DNA of 64,000 bases from Longimicrobiales bacterium (GTDB lineage Bacteria > Gemmatimonadota > Gemmatimonadetes > Longimicrobiales > Gaopeijiaceae), in contig JANQDZ010000065.1 in assembly GCA_028278645.1 (NCBI GenBank), forward strand, positions 1-64,000. The letters run 5' to 3'. The translations under genes were made by a program, and so were the position numbers. Each line of letters starts with the position of its first letter. Within the stretch, counting starts at the first letter, position 1. Below the pieces are notes generated by a model. The model saw nothing but the letters and a program-made list of their open reading frames with translations. It was not told where the DNA came from and made no database searches. Below are positions 49,833 to 59,025 of this stretch, piece by piece.

Positions 49833-52349
49833 ATGGAACAGGACCGACAGGACGTTTATTCCCCCGGCGAGATCGAGGGAAAATGGCAGGCCGCCTGGGA
49901 CGATCGGGGAACGAACAGTTTCACCGAAGAGATGTTCAGGAGTGCTCAGGAGCCGTTCTATAACCTCATGATGTTCCCCTATCCCTCTGCCGAGGGGCTT
50001 CATGTAGGGAACATCTATGCGTTCACCGGCGCCGACGTCCACGGCCGGTATCAGCGGCTTACCGGGAAGGCGGTCTTCGAACCCATCGGGTTTGATGCCT
50101 TCGGGATCCACTCCGAAAACTTCGCCCTGAAGCAGGGGGTCAATCCTATGGATCTGACCCCGAAGAACGTCGCGAACTTCACCCGGCAGCTCCGCCGAAT
50201 CGGGGGGATGTTCGACTGGGATCACACGGTAAACACCTCCGAGCCGGATTATTACCGGTGGACCCAGTGGATCTTCGTCCAGCTGTTCAAGGCCGGCCTG
50301 GCCGAACGGAAGGAAGCGCCGGTCAACTGGTGCCCGGACTGCATGACGGTTCTGGCAAACGAGCAGGTGATCAACGGTCTCTGCGAGCGCTGCGACACGC
50401 CGGTGGAACAGCGACGGATCGCCCAGTGGTTCTTCCGGATCACCGACTATGCCCAGCGGCTGTTGGACAACCTGAAGAACATCGACTGGTCCGAGACCAC
50501 GCTGAAGGCCCAGGAGAACTGGATCGGTCGGAGTGAGGGCGCGACGCTGAAATTTCCGGTGTTGGCCACCACCACGGAGGGACCTGAGGGCCCACTCCCC
50601 CCCGGGGTGACGGCTTGGGTACCCGCCGAGGGTACGCCACCCATTTCGGTCTTCACCACCCGACCGGACACGGTCAACGGAGCCACGTATATGGTCCTGG
50701 CCCCGGAGCACCCCCTGGTGGCGGAGATCACCACCCCCGACCGGAAGGCCGAAGTGGAGGCCTATCAGGAAGAGGCGGCCAAGCTGGACCTGGTTGCCCG
50801 GCAAAAGGTGGACAAGACGAAGACCGGGGTGTTCACCGGGGGCTACTGTACAAACCCGGCCACGAACCAGCCCATCCCCATCTGGATCGCAGACTACGTC
50901 CTCATCGAGTACGGCACGGGGGCCATCATGGCGGTGCCGGGCCATGACCAGAGGGACTTCGAGTTCGCCGAGGTCTTTGACCTGCCGATCCCAAGGGTTG
51001 TCGCAGGCCCAGGGGACGACGCCGACACCCCCCTCGAGGAGGCCTACGTCGGCGACGGCGTCCTGGTGAACTCGGGCCACTTCGATGGACTCCCTTGGCG
51101 GGAGGGGGCCCGGGCCATCGTAGAATGGCTGGAGAAGAGGGAGTTGGCGGAACCCCAGGTGAACTACCGCCTCCACGACTGGTGTATCTCCCGACAGAGA
51201 TACTGGGGCCCTCCCATTCCCATCATTCATTGCGACAAGTGTGGCCCGGTGGCGGTCCCCGAAGCAGATCTCCCGGTTGTCCTCCCAAGACTGGAAGACT
51301 TCAAGCCGGACGACTCAGGGGTGAGCCCCCTGGCCCGAGTGGAAGAGTGGTATAAGACCGAGTGCCCCGAATGTGGTGAGGGTGCCCGTAGAGAGACGGA
51401 CGTGTCGGACACCTTCCTAGACTCGTCCTGGTACTTCCTCAGGTATCCGTCCACCGACCATGAGGACATCCCCATGGATGCGGAGATCACCAAACGGTGG
51501 CTCCCGGTGGACTGCTACATCGGCGGTGAAGAACACGCGGTCCTGCACCTCCTCTACGCGCGGTTCATCACCATGGCCCTAAAGGACATGGGGCAGGTGG
51601 ATTTCGAGGAGCCGTTCCTGAAGTTCCGCAAGCACGGCCTCATCATCCGTGAGGGGGCCAAGATGTCCAAGAGCAAGGGGAACGTGATCGTGCCGGATCC
51701 CATCATCGAGGAGTTCGGTGCCGACACGTTCCGCATCTATCTCATGTTCCTGGGACCCTTCGCGGAAGGCGGGGACTACCGGGACGAGGGCATTCAAGGA
51801 CCCTTCGGGTTCCTGCACCGCCTGTTCGATACGGTGGTGTCGGCCATCGCAAATTCCCAACCCGACACCCCTCCCGATCCCCAGGTGGAGCAGAAGCTAC
51901 ACAAGACGATCAAACAGGTTTCCGAGCAGATTCCCAACCTCCAGTACAACACCGCCATCGCCGCCATGATGGAGTACCTGAACGCCGCCAGAGCCGGGGG
52001 ACGACAGGCCGTCCGGGCCGAAGTGGAAGCTCTGGTTCCCCTCGTCGCCCCGTTCGCGCCCCACCTGGCAGAAGAGCTGTGGGAGCGGTTGGGTAACGAA
52101 CAGTCGGTGTTCGAGGGAGCCAACTGGCCGGCCTTTGATCCTCAGAAGGTGGCCGAGGAAACAGTGAAGATCGCGGTGCAGGTGAACGGGAAACTCCGCG
52201 GCACCGTGGAGGCCCCCGCCGGTTCGAGCCAAGAGGAGGTGGAATCTCTTGCTCGGGCTCAGGAGAACGTCACCCGACACCTGGACGGAACAACGGTGCG
52301 CAGAGTCATCTTTGTCCCCAATCGCCTACTGAACTTTGTGGTGGGATGA
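49833..52349 (+). CDS. leuS: Leucine--tRNA ligase
   Basis: 838 residues from ATG 49833; the frame is open to 49596, inside the peptidase gene, but similarity begins at the chosen Met (YSPGEIEGKWQAAWDD). HIGH-type motif GLHVGNIYAFTGADV, editing domain with FTTRPDTVNGATYMVLAPEH and GTGAIMAVPGHDQRDFEFA, zinc-binding CPDC/CERC and CPECG segments, LDSSWYFLRYPS, and KMSKS motif GAKMSKSKGNVIVPD. It charges tRNA-Leu and proofreads misacylated products. The C-terminal anticodon-binding and editing-support regions are complete. Confidence 0.96.
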   Translation: MEQDRQDVYSPGEIEGKWQAAWDDRGTNSFTEEMFRSAQEPFYNLMMFPYPSAEGLHVGNIYAFTGADVHGRYQRLTGKAVFEPIGFDAFGIHSENFALKQGVNPMDLTPKNVANFTRQLRRIGGMFDWDHTVNTSEPDYYRWTQWIFVQLFKAGLAERKEAPVNWCPDCMTVLANEQVINGLCERCDTPVEQRRIAQWFFRITDYAQRLLDNLKNIDWSETTLKAQENWIGRSEGATLKFPVLATTTEGPEGPLPPGVTAWVPAEGTPPISVFTTRPDTVNGATYMVLAPEHPLVAEITTPDRKAEVEAYQEEAAKLDLVARQKVDKTKTGVFTGGYCTNPATNQPIPIWIADYVLIEYGTGAIMAVPGHDQRDFEFAEVFDLPIPRVVAGPGDDADTPLEEAYVGDGVLVNSGHFDGLPWREGARAIVEWLEKRELAEPQVNYRLHDWCISRQRYWGPPIPIIHCDKCGPVAVPEADLPVVLPRLEDFKPDDSGVSPLARVEEWYKTECPECGEGARRETDVSDTFLDSSWYFLRYPSTDHEDIPMDAEITKRWLPVDCYIGGEEHAVLHLLYARFITMALKDMGQVDFEEPFLKFRKHGLIIREGAKMSKSKGNVIVPDPIIEEFGADTFRIYLMFLGPFAEGGDYRDEGIQGPFGFLHRLFDTVVSAIANSQPDTPPDPQVEQKLHKTIKQVSEQIPNLQYNTAIAAMMEYLNAARAGGRQAVRAEVEALVPLVAPFAPHLAEELWERLGNEQSVFEGANWPAFDPQKVAEETVKIAVQVNGKLRGTVEAPAGSSQEEVESLARAQENVTRHLDGTTVRRVIFVPNRLLNFVVG

Positions 52350-52381
52350 AGACCTTACTCCCGACCTCAAGAGAACCATGA

Positions 52382-52422
52382 AAGAAGGCCGCCTCGGACA
52401 TCATCCGTCCGGGCGGCTTCTT
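52382..52422 (+). terminator. Hairpin between leuS and tkt, probable terminator
   Basis: AAGAAG-CCGCC-CGGA pairs with TCCG-GGCGG-CTTCTT over about 15 bp, with a bulged G on the left arm and a short internal loop. It lies 32 bases after the leuS stop and 21 before the tkt start. The T content after the stem is modest, so termination may be partial. Confidence 0.5.
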
Positions 52423-52443
52423 CACGCTACGGAGTCAAACCGA

Positions 52444-54465
52444 ATGCCATCCCTCGAAGGCCCCTCCCGAGACCAGCACCTCGTCGACGCAATTCGTGTC
52501 CTCTCCATGGACGCCGTTCAGAAAGCCAATTCGGGACATCCGGGTGCCCCCATGGGTCTGGCTCCCCTGGGATACGAGGTCTGGACCCGGCACATGCGGC
52601 ACAATCCCCTCGATCCCACATGGCCGGACCGGGATCGTTTTGTCCTGTCGCTGGGTCACGCGTCGATGTTGATCTACTCCCTCCTCCACCTCACCGGGTA
52701 CGACCTCAGCCTGGACGACATCAAGGAGTTCCGGCAGTGGGGATCCAGAACACCGGGGCACCCCGAGTACGGGATCACGCCGGGGGTGGAGACCACAACA
52801 GGCCCCCTGGGCCAGGGGGTGGCGAACTCTGTCGGGATGGCGATGGCGGAGCGTTGGCTGGCCGATCGCTACAACAAGCCAGGGCATGAGATCGTCGATC
52901 ACTTCACCTACGTGTTCTGCTCGGATGGCGACCTCATGGAGGGGATCTCCCATGAAGCCGCAGAGATAGCGGGCCATCAGCAGCTCGGGAAGCTGATCTG
53001 GATCTACGACGACAACCAGATCTCCATCGAGGGGGATACGGACCTCGCCTCCAGCACCGATCAGGAGCTCCGGTTCCGCTCGTATGGGTGGCACGTTCTG
53101 CGGGTGGGCGACGGAAACGACCGGGCGGCCATGGACAAGGCCCTTCAGGACGCCCGGGCTGAAACGAAAAAACCCACCCTCATCATTCTCCGGACCCAGA
53201 TCGCGTTCGGTAGCCCCAACAAAGCCGGAAGCGAAAGCAGCCATGGGGCTCCTCTCGGTGAGGAGGAGATCAAGGCGACCAAGGAGAACCTGGGCTACCC
53301 CTCCCAGGATGCTTTTTACGTCGATCCGGGAGCCTTGGCATGGTGCAGAGACGAGTGTCAGATCCGGGGCAGGAAATTCCAGGAGGACTGGGAAGAACGG
53401 TTCGGTGAGTACCAGGCCGAGTTCCCCGACGAGGCAGCCGAGTTCGAAGGCGTCATGGCCGGACAGCTACCGGAAGATTGGGACGCCGACGTTCCGGAGT
53501 TGGTGGAACTGGAGAAGGCACAAGCCACCCGAGTTTCTTCGGGTACCGTTCTCCAAACCCTGGCGGGGCGGATACCGAATCTCATCGGAGGGTCGGCAGA
53601 CCTGGCCGGATCCAACAAGACCGACATCAAGGGAGGCGGGGACCTGCTGGCTCACAACCCGGGCGGCCGCATCATCCATTTCGGGGTCCGTGAACACGCC
53701 ATGGCGTCGATGCTGAACGGAATGGCGCTCCACGGAGGCGTTCGCCCGTTTGCAGGGACCTTCCTGGTGTTCTCCGACTACATGCGACCGGCCATCAGGA
53801 TGGCTGCCCTGATGGAGATCCCCGTCACGTACGTGTTCACCCATGACTCCATCGGCCTCGGTGAGGACGGCCCGACCCACCAGCCGGTAGAGCACCTCAT
53901 GACGCTCCGGGCCATCCCGAACCTCATTGATCTCAGGCCCGGTGACCCCGCCGAAACAGCGGTCGCCTGGAAGGTCGCTATGGAACAGGAAGACCGCCCG
54001 TCGTTCCTTTCCCTGACGAGGCAGGGGATACCCTGTCTGGAACGGACCAACGCCAACGGCGCGGAGGATCTGCGGATGGGTGGTTATATCATGCAGGAGG
54101 CCACCGGCGGCACCCCGCAGCTCATCCTCATGGCCAGCGGGTCGGAGCTCCACATGGCCGTGGAGGCCCGGGCCGGATTCGAGTCCGAAGGCGTTTCGAC
54201 GCGGGTAGTGAGTATACCGAGCTGGCATCTGTTCATGGCTCAGGACCAGGAGTACCGGGATCGGGTGCTACCGCCCGAGATCTCATCCAGGGTTTCAGTG
54301 GAAGCTGGTACGACCCTGGGGTGGGAGCGCTGGTTGGGGGCCGATGGGAAGGCCGTCGGCATCGACCGGTTCGGGGCCTCCGCGCCGTGGTCTGTCCTCT
54401 TCCAAGAATTCGGGATCACTTCTGCTGCTGTTGTGGAAGCGGCCAGGGAGGTCCTGGGACGGTAG
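52444..54465 (+). CDS. tkt: Transketolase
   Basis: 673 residues from ATG 52444; the frame continues to 52336 through the leuS stop and the hairpin, which is unlikely to be coding. ThDP-binding motif VFCSDGDLMEGISHEAAEIA continues to a DDNQISIEG metal ligand. NSGHPGAPMGLAPLGYEVW, FGVREHAMASMLNG and HDSIGLGEDGPTHQPVEHL are transketolase landmarks with the substrate-binding His residues. It moves two-carbon units between sugar phosphates in the pentose phosphate pathway. The small frameshifted membrane gene starts shortly after its stop. Confidence 0.96.
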   Translation: MPSLEGPSRDQHLVDAIRVLSMDAVQKANSGHPGAPMGLAPLGYEVWTRHMRHNPLDPTWPDRDRFVLSLGHASMLIYSLLHLTGYDLSLDDIKEFRQWGSRTPGHPEYGITPGVETTTGPLGQGVANSVGMAMAERWLADRYNKPGHEIVDHFTYVFCSDGDLMEGISHEAAEIAGHQQLGKLIWIYDDNQISIEGDTDLASSTDQELRFRSYGWHVLRVGDGNDRAAMDKALQDARAETKKPTLIILRTQIAFGSPNKAGSESSHGAPLGEEEIKATKENLGYPSQDAFYVDPGALAWCRDECQIRGRKFQEDWEERFGEYQAEFPDEAAEFEGVMAGQLPEDWDADVPELVELEKAQATRVSSGTVLQTLAGRIPNLIGGSADLAGSNKTDIKGGGDLLAHNPGGRIIHFGVREHAMASMLNGMALHGGVRPFAGTFLVFSDYMRPAIRMAALMEIPVTYVFTHDSIGLGEDGPTHQPVEHLMTLRAIPNLIDLRPGDPAETAVAWKVAMEQEDRPSFLSLTRQGIPCLERTNANGAEDLRMGGYIMQEATGGTPQLILMASGSELHMAVEARAGFESEGVSTRVVSIPSWHLFMAQDQEYRDRVLPPEISSRVSVEAGTTLGWERWLGADGKAVGIDRFGASAPWSVLFQEFGITSAAVVEAAREVLGR

Positions 54466-54481
54466 AATCGGAGGACTCACG

Positions 54482-54789
54482 ATCCTCTATGTCCTTTTCC
54501 TGGGCCTCTTCGCCCTGAACGTCTTCGGAGAAGGGCACACCTTCTGGCAGACCCTGGTGCCCCTGCTCATGCACCTCATCCCCAACGTCTTGGTGCTCGC
54601 ACTCCTTCTCCTGGCTTGGCGATGGGAATGGATCGGCGCCGTGGCCTTCGCCGGCTCGGGCCTGTTCTACATCATCTGGGCATGGGCAAATTTCATATCT
54701 CTTCCTATGTCCTCATCTCGGGCCCCCTCTTCCTGGTAGCGGCGCTTTTTCTGGTTGGTTGGATAGGGAGGTGTCAGGTGCGGGGGTGA
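54482..54789 (+). pseudogene. Small four-helix membrane protein, split by a -1 frameshift at a slippery heptamer
   Basis: The zero frame reads ILYVLFLGLFALNVFGEGHT, three helices, then WAWANF and soon stops at 54737-54739. The -1 frame continues with HISSYVLISGPLFLVAALFL and stops at 54787-54789, giving the fourth helix expected for a DUF7670-like family (name from memory). The switch point A-AAT-TTC at 54688-54694 fits the X-XXY-YYZ rule for -1 slippage. There is a perfect GGAGGA site at 54470-54475 but no normal start codon near it; ATC 54482 is correctly spaced, and the nearest standard in-frame start is TTG 54431 inside tkt. A missing G in the GGG at 54684-54686, by mutation or sequencing error, would also explain the shift. 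Confidence 0.6.
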
Positions 54790-54838
54790 CTCCCGACAAC
54801 CCCTGAAGACAGACTAGATTTGGGACGTAATCAAGGCA

Positions 54839-54869
54839 GGCGGGAACAAGCGGTTTCCGCCGGTCTTTT
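54839..54869 (+). terminator. Terminator-like hairpin just before the second zinc-ribbon gene
   Basis: GGCGGGAA (54839-54846), loop CAAGCGG, TTTCCGCC (54854-54861), then GGTCTTTTG. An 8-bp stem with one G-T pair and a short T run. It could end the tkt transcript or attenuate the zinc-ribbon gene, whose ATG is 18 bases further on. A poor promoter (CCGACA at 54793, TAGATT at 54815) lies upstream. Confidence 0.5.
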
Positions 54870-54887
54870 GAGAGAACCCGTCTGGTC

Positions 54888-55931
54888 ATGTATTCCACTT
54901 GCATGTTCTGCCACCAACCTCTCGGGGAAAACCAGCTCGTGGAGCATTTCCCTGTGGGTCGCCGTCTGGCTTTCGACTCTGCCAAAGGTCGACTCTGGGT
55001 CGTGTGCAGGAAGTGCGAGCGTTGGAACCTCTCCCCAATCGAGGAACGGTGGGAGGCCATCGAAGACTGTGAGAGGCTCTTTCACAGCACCCGTATGCGG
55101 GCCTCATCCGAAAACATCGGGATGGCTCGGCACCTAGAAGGCACCGAGCTGGTTCGAATCGGCGTACCACTGCGTCCCGAATTTGCCGCGTGGCGATACG
55201 GGGACCAGTTCGGCCGGCGCCGAAAGAAAGCCGTCCTTTTCGGAGTCGGGGTCGGAGCGGTAGTCGGGACGGTGGCTATAGCAGGAGTGGCCACCGGTGT
55301 GCTTTCCGGCGCTCTGCTGGGCCAGTCCGGGAACTTCGTGAACATCATCAGGAACTCCCGCACCCTGGTGCGGCTTAAGGATGAGAACGGAAAGGTCTTG
55401 AAGTTAAAGGCCCCCGATCTGGAAAAAGCCAAGCTCCTTTCCGCCGGGGAAGACGACGACTGGGTCATCGAGATCAAGCGGGGCAAGCTGGACAAACGGT
55501 GGGAGGGGACCGAAGCGGTGAAGGTCGCCAACCGACTCATCACCGGAATCAACCGGGCAGGGGCTGGAAAAGGCGTCGTCCAGGACGCGGTACGGGAAAT
55601 CGAGGACGCCGGTCACCCCATGGAATTCCTCAGGCGGATCTCCTTGGAAAGGAAAGACGAGTCAGACAACATCTGGACTCGACCGGTTGGTGACGGCTCT
55701 TGGAAACCGATCAAGGAAAAGCACTACGGCATCGTTCATCGGTTGCCCCGACCTTCCAGGCTGGCTCTCGAAATGGCGCTGCACGAGGAACAGGAGCGGC
55801 GAGCCCTTCAGGGTGAGTTGAAGGCTTTGGAAGCGGTATGGAAACAGGCCGAAGAAATCGCAGCCATCTCCGACAGTCTCCTCCTCCCGGAAGGGGCAGA
55901 CGACTTCCTGGAAGAGCACAGGGACGCCTGA
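54888..55931 (+). CDS. Uncharacterised zinc-ribbon protein with membrane segment, paralogue of the 7499-8557 gene
   Basis: 347 residues. Residues 1-50 form a split zinc ribbon, C5-x2-C8-H and C40-x2-C43, the second pair in GRLWVVCRKCERWNL. Shared with the paralogue are RLAFDSxxGR, a block ending WRYG, DAVREIEDAG and the C-terminal helix ALEMALHEEQERRALQ. Unlike the paralogue, residues about 112-143 form a Gly/Ala/Val-rich hydrophobic hairpin that could cross or dip into the membrane, followed by a small beta-rich module starting VRLKDENGKVLKL. A TDP-like or enzyme motif was not found. Family and function are unknown to me; it precedes a thiol-redox gene cluster by 118 bases. Confidence 0.75.
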   Translation: MYSTCMFCHQPLGENQLVEHFPVGRRLAFDSAKGRLWVVCRKCERWNLSPIEERWEAIEDCERLFHSTRMRASSENIGMARHLEGTELVRIGVPLRPEFAAWRYGDQFGRRRKKAVLFGVGVGAVVGTVAIAGVATGVLSGALLGQSGNFVNIIRNSRTLVRLKDENGKVLKLKAPDLEKAKLLSAGEDDDWVIEIKRGKLDKRWEGTEAVKVANRLITGINRAGAGKGVVQDAVREIEDAGHPMEFLRRISLERKDESDNIWTRPVGDGSWKPIKEKHYGIVHRLPRPSRLALEMALHEEQERRALQGELKALEAVWKQAEEIAAISDSLLLPEGADDFLEEHRDA

Positions 55932-55934
55932 CCC

Positions 55935-55956
55935 GAAGCCCGGAATCCGGGCCTTC
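55935..55956 (+). other. Hairpin after the zinc-ribbon gene
   Basis: GAAGCCCGG, loop AAT, CCGGG-C-CTTC: a nine-pair stem with one bulged C, directly after the stop codon. No T run follows, so termination is uncertain. Confidence 0.4.
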
Positions 55957-56049
55957 GCCCATCCGCCCTGGAATCCCCCCCCGATTTCCAGTACACTCCT
56001 CTCCGTCAGGCTTCGTTAACCCGACTTCAATCAGGAGCTTACGACGCTC

Positions 56050-58266
56050 GTGCGCTTCTTGAAGAGAGATTTTCGCCAGCGGCTGAATGCGACCTCGTCG
56101 GTCGGTTTGATGGCTTCGGCCGGCCTGTTCTCGTTTCTGGGATTGGCCGGCGCCCCGGACCTCGTTTCCGGACAGGAATTCAACAGCCCCCAAAGTGACG
56201 CCTTCCTGGTTTCGGAGGTGTCCAGCATCCAAGCCGGGACCCCATTCACGGTGGCAGTCCGGTTCGAGATGAACCCCGGTTGGCACAACTACTTCCCCAA
56301 CGTGGGAGATACGGGGCTCCCTACCGAGATCGACTGGGCCCTCCCCTCCGGCTTCGAAGCGGGTGAGATCCACTGGCCAGTTCCGTCCCAGTACCGGTCG
56401 GGTCCCCTTTTGGATTATGTCTACAGCGACGGTTTGGCCCTCATGGTGGTAATCACACCTCCGGTCGACCTTCCCGCAGGCGGGAATGTGACGATCGAGG
56501 CCAACGTCGAATGGCTCATCTGCGAGGCCCTCTGCGATCCCGACTTCGCCGAGGTTTCCTTGGAGCTCCCGGTAACCGAAGGGACCCCTGGGCTCGACCC
56601 CCGATGGGCGGATCTGTTTCAAACCGCCCGGGCCCGCCTCCCGAAGTCCGTGCCGTCCTGGACGGCCAATGCCGATCTGACCGAAGGGGGATACACCCTC
56701 TCGATCCAGTCGTCTGACGAAAACCTCTCTGTCCCGGACTCCGTGTACTTCTTTTCCTGGGATGCGGGAGTGGTAGAACCTGCGGCGGCCCAGGTGATGG
56801 TGGCGGAAGGGGGCAGCCTGACCCTGGAATTGGCCCGATCCGCTTATGCCACCGAAACAGCCGCCACCCTGAGAGGCATCCTGAAGGCCGAGGATGGCAG
56901 CAGTTGGAGCGCGGAAGAGATGGTGTCGGGCCTCCTCGTCGAAACGGCAGTGGAAGGGGTTCCCCCTCCACAGGAGGCCGGCTCGGCAGCTGACCCCTCC
57001 GCCACGGCCCTTTCGGGAGCGGCCCAGGCCGGCGGGTCCGAAGGCTTCACCCTGACCCTCGCGCTGGTTTTTGCATTCCTGGGCGGGATCCTTCTGAACC
57101 TCATGCCCTGCGTTTTCCCAATCCTGTCTCTGAAGATTCTCGGGGCCGCCAGCCAGGGTGGAGAAGACAGGGTTCAGGTCAGGAACCAGGGCGTCCTGTT
57201 CGCCCTGGGTGTGATCTTGGCGTTCCTGGCCCTGGCTGGGCTTCTGATCGCTCTAAGGGCGGGAGGCAATCAGTTGGGGTGGGGATTCCAGCTCCAGTCT
57301 CCGACCTTCGTCGCCTTCATGGCAGCCCTGTTCTTCGCCATCGGATTAAACCTGATGGGCCTCTTCGAGGTGGGAGCGGCCCTCACACGGATCGGCGGCA
57401 GGATAGGCGAGTCTGGTAGCCCCGGTGAATCCCTTGCATCAGGGGTGTTGGCCACGTTTATCGCCACCCCCTGCACCGCTCCATTCATGGGAGCGGCGCT
57501 AGGGTTCGCCCTCACTCGGTCCATCCCGGAAACCCTTCTCATCTTCGGATTCCTGGGATTCGGGATGGCCCTGCCCTACCTGATTCTTTCTCTGGCCCCG
57601 GGGCTCTTGGAGAAACTTCCGAGGCCGGGCCCGTGGATGGAGACGCTCAGGCATGTCATGGCGTTTCCCATGTTTGCCACCGTCATCTGGCTCATTTGGG
57701 TCTTCGGCCAGCAAACGGGGATCGGTGGCGCCACCTATCTGCTCTCGGCCCTCCTTTTTGTCACGTCCGCCGGATGGATGGTGGGAAGGTGGCAAAGGAC
57801 CGATAAAAGGAGCGGGATCGTCGCCCGGGCAGTGTCTTTGGTGATGTGGGCCATCGCCATCGGTCTGGTGGCCCGGGGCGCCGCCCAGGAAGCCCCCCTC
57901 ATGGCCGTCACCGAGGGCTGGACTCCCTACTCCCAAGCAGAGGTGGATCGCACGCTGGCCGAGGGAACGCCGGTATTCCTGGACTTCACGGCCGCCTGGT
58001 GTCTCACCTGTCAGGTGAACGAGCGGGTCGTGTTGGACACCGATGATGTCCAGCAGGCCTTCCAGGATCGGAACGTCGCCCTCTTCAAAGCGGACTGGAC
58101 CAGGTACGATCCCGAAATCACCGAAGCCCTGGAGGCCCTGGGTCGAAGTGGAGTCCCGGTATACGTGCTCTACCGGGGTGGATCGGGCTCGGAGCCCTAC
58201 ATTCTTCCGGCGCTTCTCACGGAACAGATCGTGCTGGATGCCCTGGAAGAGGTTCTTTCACCCTGA
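56050..58266 (+). CDS. Thiol:disulfide interchange protein DsbD (ScsB-like)
   Basis: 738 residues from GTG 56050. Signal peptide to about residue 40, then a periplasmic N-terminal domain (NPGWHNYFPNVGDTGLPTEI, EWLICEALCDPD with two Cys) of the DsbC/ScsB type. Eight membrane helices follow with the paired cysteines NLMPCVFPILSLKIL and FIATPCTAPFMGAAL. The C-terminal thioredoxin domain has its active site in DFTAAWCLTCQVNERVV. DsbD carries electrons from cytoplasmic thioredoxin across the membrane to reduce periplasmic thiols and cytochrome c maturation partners. It heads a plus-strand group with a redoxin and a VKOR-DsbA fusion. Confidence 0.93.
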   Translation: MRFLKRDFRQRLNATSSVGLMASAGLFSFLGLAGAPDLVSGQEFNSPQSDAFLVSEVSSIQAGTPFTVAVRFEMNPGWHNYFPNVGDTGLPTEIDWALPSGFEAGEIHWPVPSQYRSGPLLDYVYSDGLALMVVITPPVDLPAGGNVTIEANVEWLICEALCDPDFAEVSLELPVTEGTPGLDPRWADLFQTARARLPKSVPSWTANADLTEGGYTLSIQSSDENLSVPDSVYFFSWDAGVVEPAAAQVMVAEGGSLTLELARSAYATETAATLRGILKAEDGSSWSAEEMVSGLLVETAVEGVPPPQEAGSAADPSATALSGAAQAGGSEGFTLTLALVFAFLGGILLNLMPCVFPILSLKILGAASQGGEDRVQVRNQGVLFALGVILAFLALAGLLIALRAGGNQLGWGFQLQSPTFVAFMAALFFAIGLNLMGLFEVGAALTRIGGRIGESGSPGESLASGVLATFIATPCTAPFMGAALGFALTRSIPETLLIFGFLGFGMALPYLILSLAPGLLEKLPRPGPWMETLRHVMAFPMFATVIWLIWVFGQQTGIGGATYLLSALLFVTSAGWMVGRWQRTDKRSGIVARAVSLVMWAIAIGLVARGAAQEAPLMAVTEGWTPYSQAEVDRTLAEGTPVFLDFTAAWCLTCQVNERVVLDTDDVQQAFQDRNVALFKADWTRYDPEITEALEALGRSGVPVYVLYRGGSGSEPYILPALLTEQIVLDALEEVLSP

Positions 58267-58298
58267 CACCCGGGTCGGCAGCCGCAGGCCGGTCGCTT

Positions 58299-58324
58299 CG
58301 GCCCGGTTGCTCTGGGCCGGTTTT
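58299..58324 (+). terminator. Candidate terminator after the DsbD gene
   Basis: CGGCCC (58299-58304), a nine-base loop, GGGCCG (58314-58319), then GTTTTCT. The six-pair GC stem and short T run lie 33 bases after the DsbD stop. Confidence 0.5.
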
Positions 58325-58404
58325 CTCGGCCCGGAAGGTTCGATCCGGCACTTGAGGATTACATTCACGGCCCCATGGCCGTGGTTACACATAGGAATGG
58401 TTTG

Positions 58405-59025
58405 ATGAGAGTCTTTGCAGCCTTGTTGGTCTTAGGTCTCGCGGCGCCCCAGCTGGCTCCGGACCTCGGTGCCCAGCTACAGGACCCGGAGATCAGAGCT
58501 CCGGCTCCGGCTTTCACCCTCCCAGACACCGAAGGGGGTGAACATTCCCTCACAGACTACGCCGGGGAGTGGGTGGTGCTGGAGTGGCTGAACTACGGCT
58601 GCCCCTTTGTGCAAAAGCACTACGGGAGCGGGAACATGCAGAAGCTCCAAGCCGAGTACGGTCAAAAGGGCGTGATCTGGCTTTCCGTAGTCTCCTCAGC
58701 ACCGGGTGAGCAAGGGTACTACGTGGCTTCGGAGATGGCCGCAATGAACGAGGCAAACGGGAACCAAGCCGAAGCAGTGCTTCTTGACCCGGAGGGCAAC
58801 GTGGGCCGGGCATACGGGGCCCGGACCACCCCTCAGATGTACGTCATCGATCCCGAGGGCACTCTTCTCTACAACGGTGCCATCGACGACCGCCCGTCCT
58901 CACGTCTGTCGGATATCGACGGCGCTCACAACTACCTGGTCCAGGCTCTCTCGGAAGCCATGGCGGGAAACCCCGTGAGCCAACCAACGACCCAACCTTA
59001 CGGCTGCTCCGTCAAGTACAACTAA
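58405..59025 (+). CDS. Exported redoxin / AhpC-TSA-like protein with a single active-site Cys
   Basis: 206 residues from ATG 58405, which starts a clean signal peptide MRVFAALLVLGLAAPQLAPD; the frame is open to 58375. The thioredoxin-like fold begins APAFTLPDTEGGEHSLTDYA, with the redox centre EWLNYGCPFVQKHYGSGNM: one Cys followed by PF, as in peroxiredoxin-like proteins. TTPQMYVIDPEGTLLYNGAI holds the cis-Pro. A second Cys occurs near the C-terminus (PYGCSVKYN) and may act as resolving Cys. It should reduce peroxides or transfer thiol electrons in the periplasm, plausibly fed by the DsbD gene just upstream. Confidence 0.87.
   Translation: MRVFAALLVLGLAAPQLAPDLGAQLQDPEIRAPAPAFTLPDTEGGEHSLTDYAGEWVVLEWLNYGCPFVQKHYGSGNMQKLQAEYGQKGVIWLSVVSSAPGEQGYYVASEMAAMNEANGNQAEAVLLDPEGNVGRAYGARTTPQMYVIDPEGTLLYNGAIDDRPSSRLSDIDGAHNYLVQALSEAMAGNPVSQPTTQPYGCSVKYN

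Noticed and set aside
49647-51230. 527-residue minus-strand frame across the 5' half of leuS
   Set aside because: Shadow of the leuS codons on the opposite strand, a common artefact in GC-rich genomes; no recognisable motifs.
58201-58404. Start of the redoxin gene at ATG 58375
   Set aside because: The segment 58375-58404 would place ten polar residues before a clean signal peptide that starts at ATG 58405.
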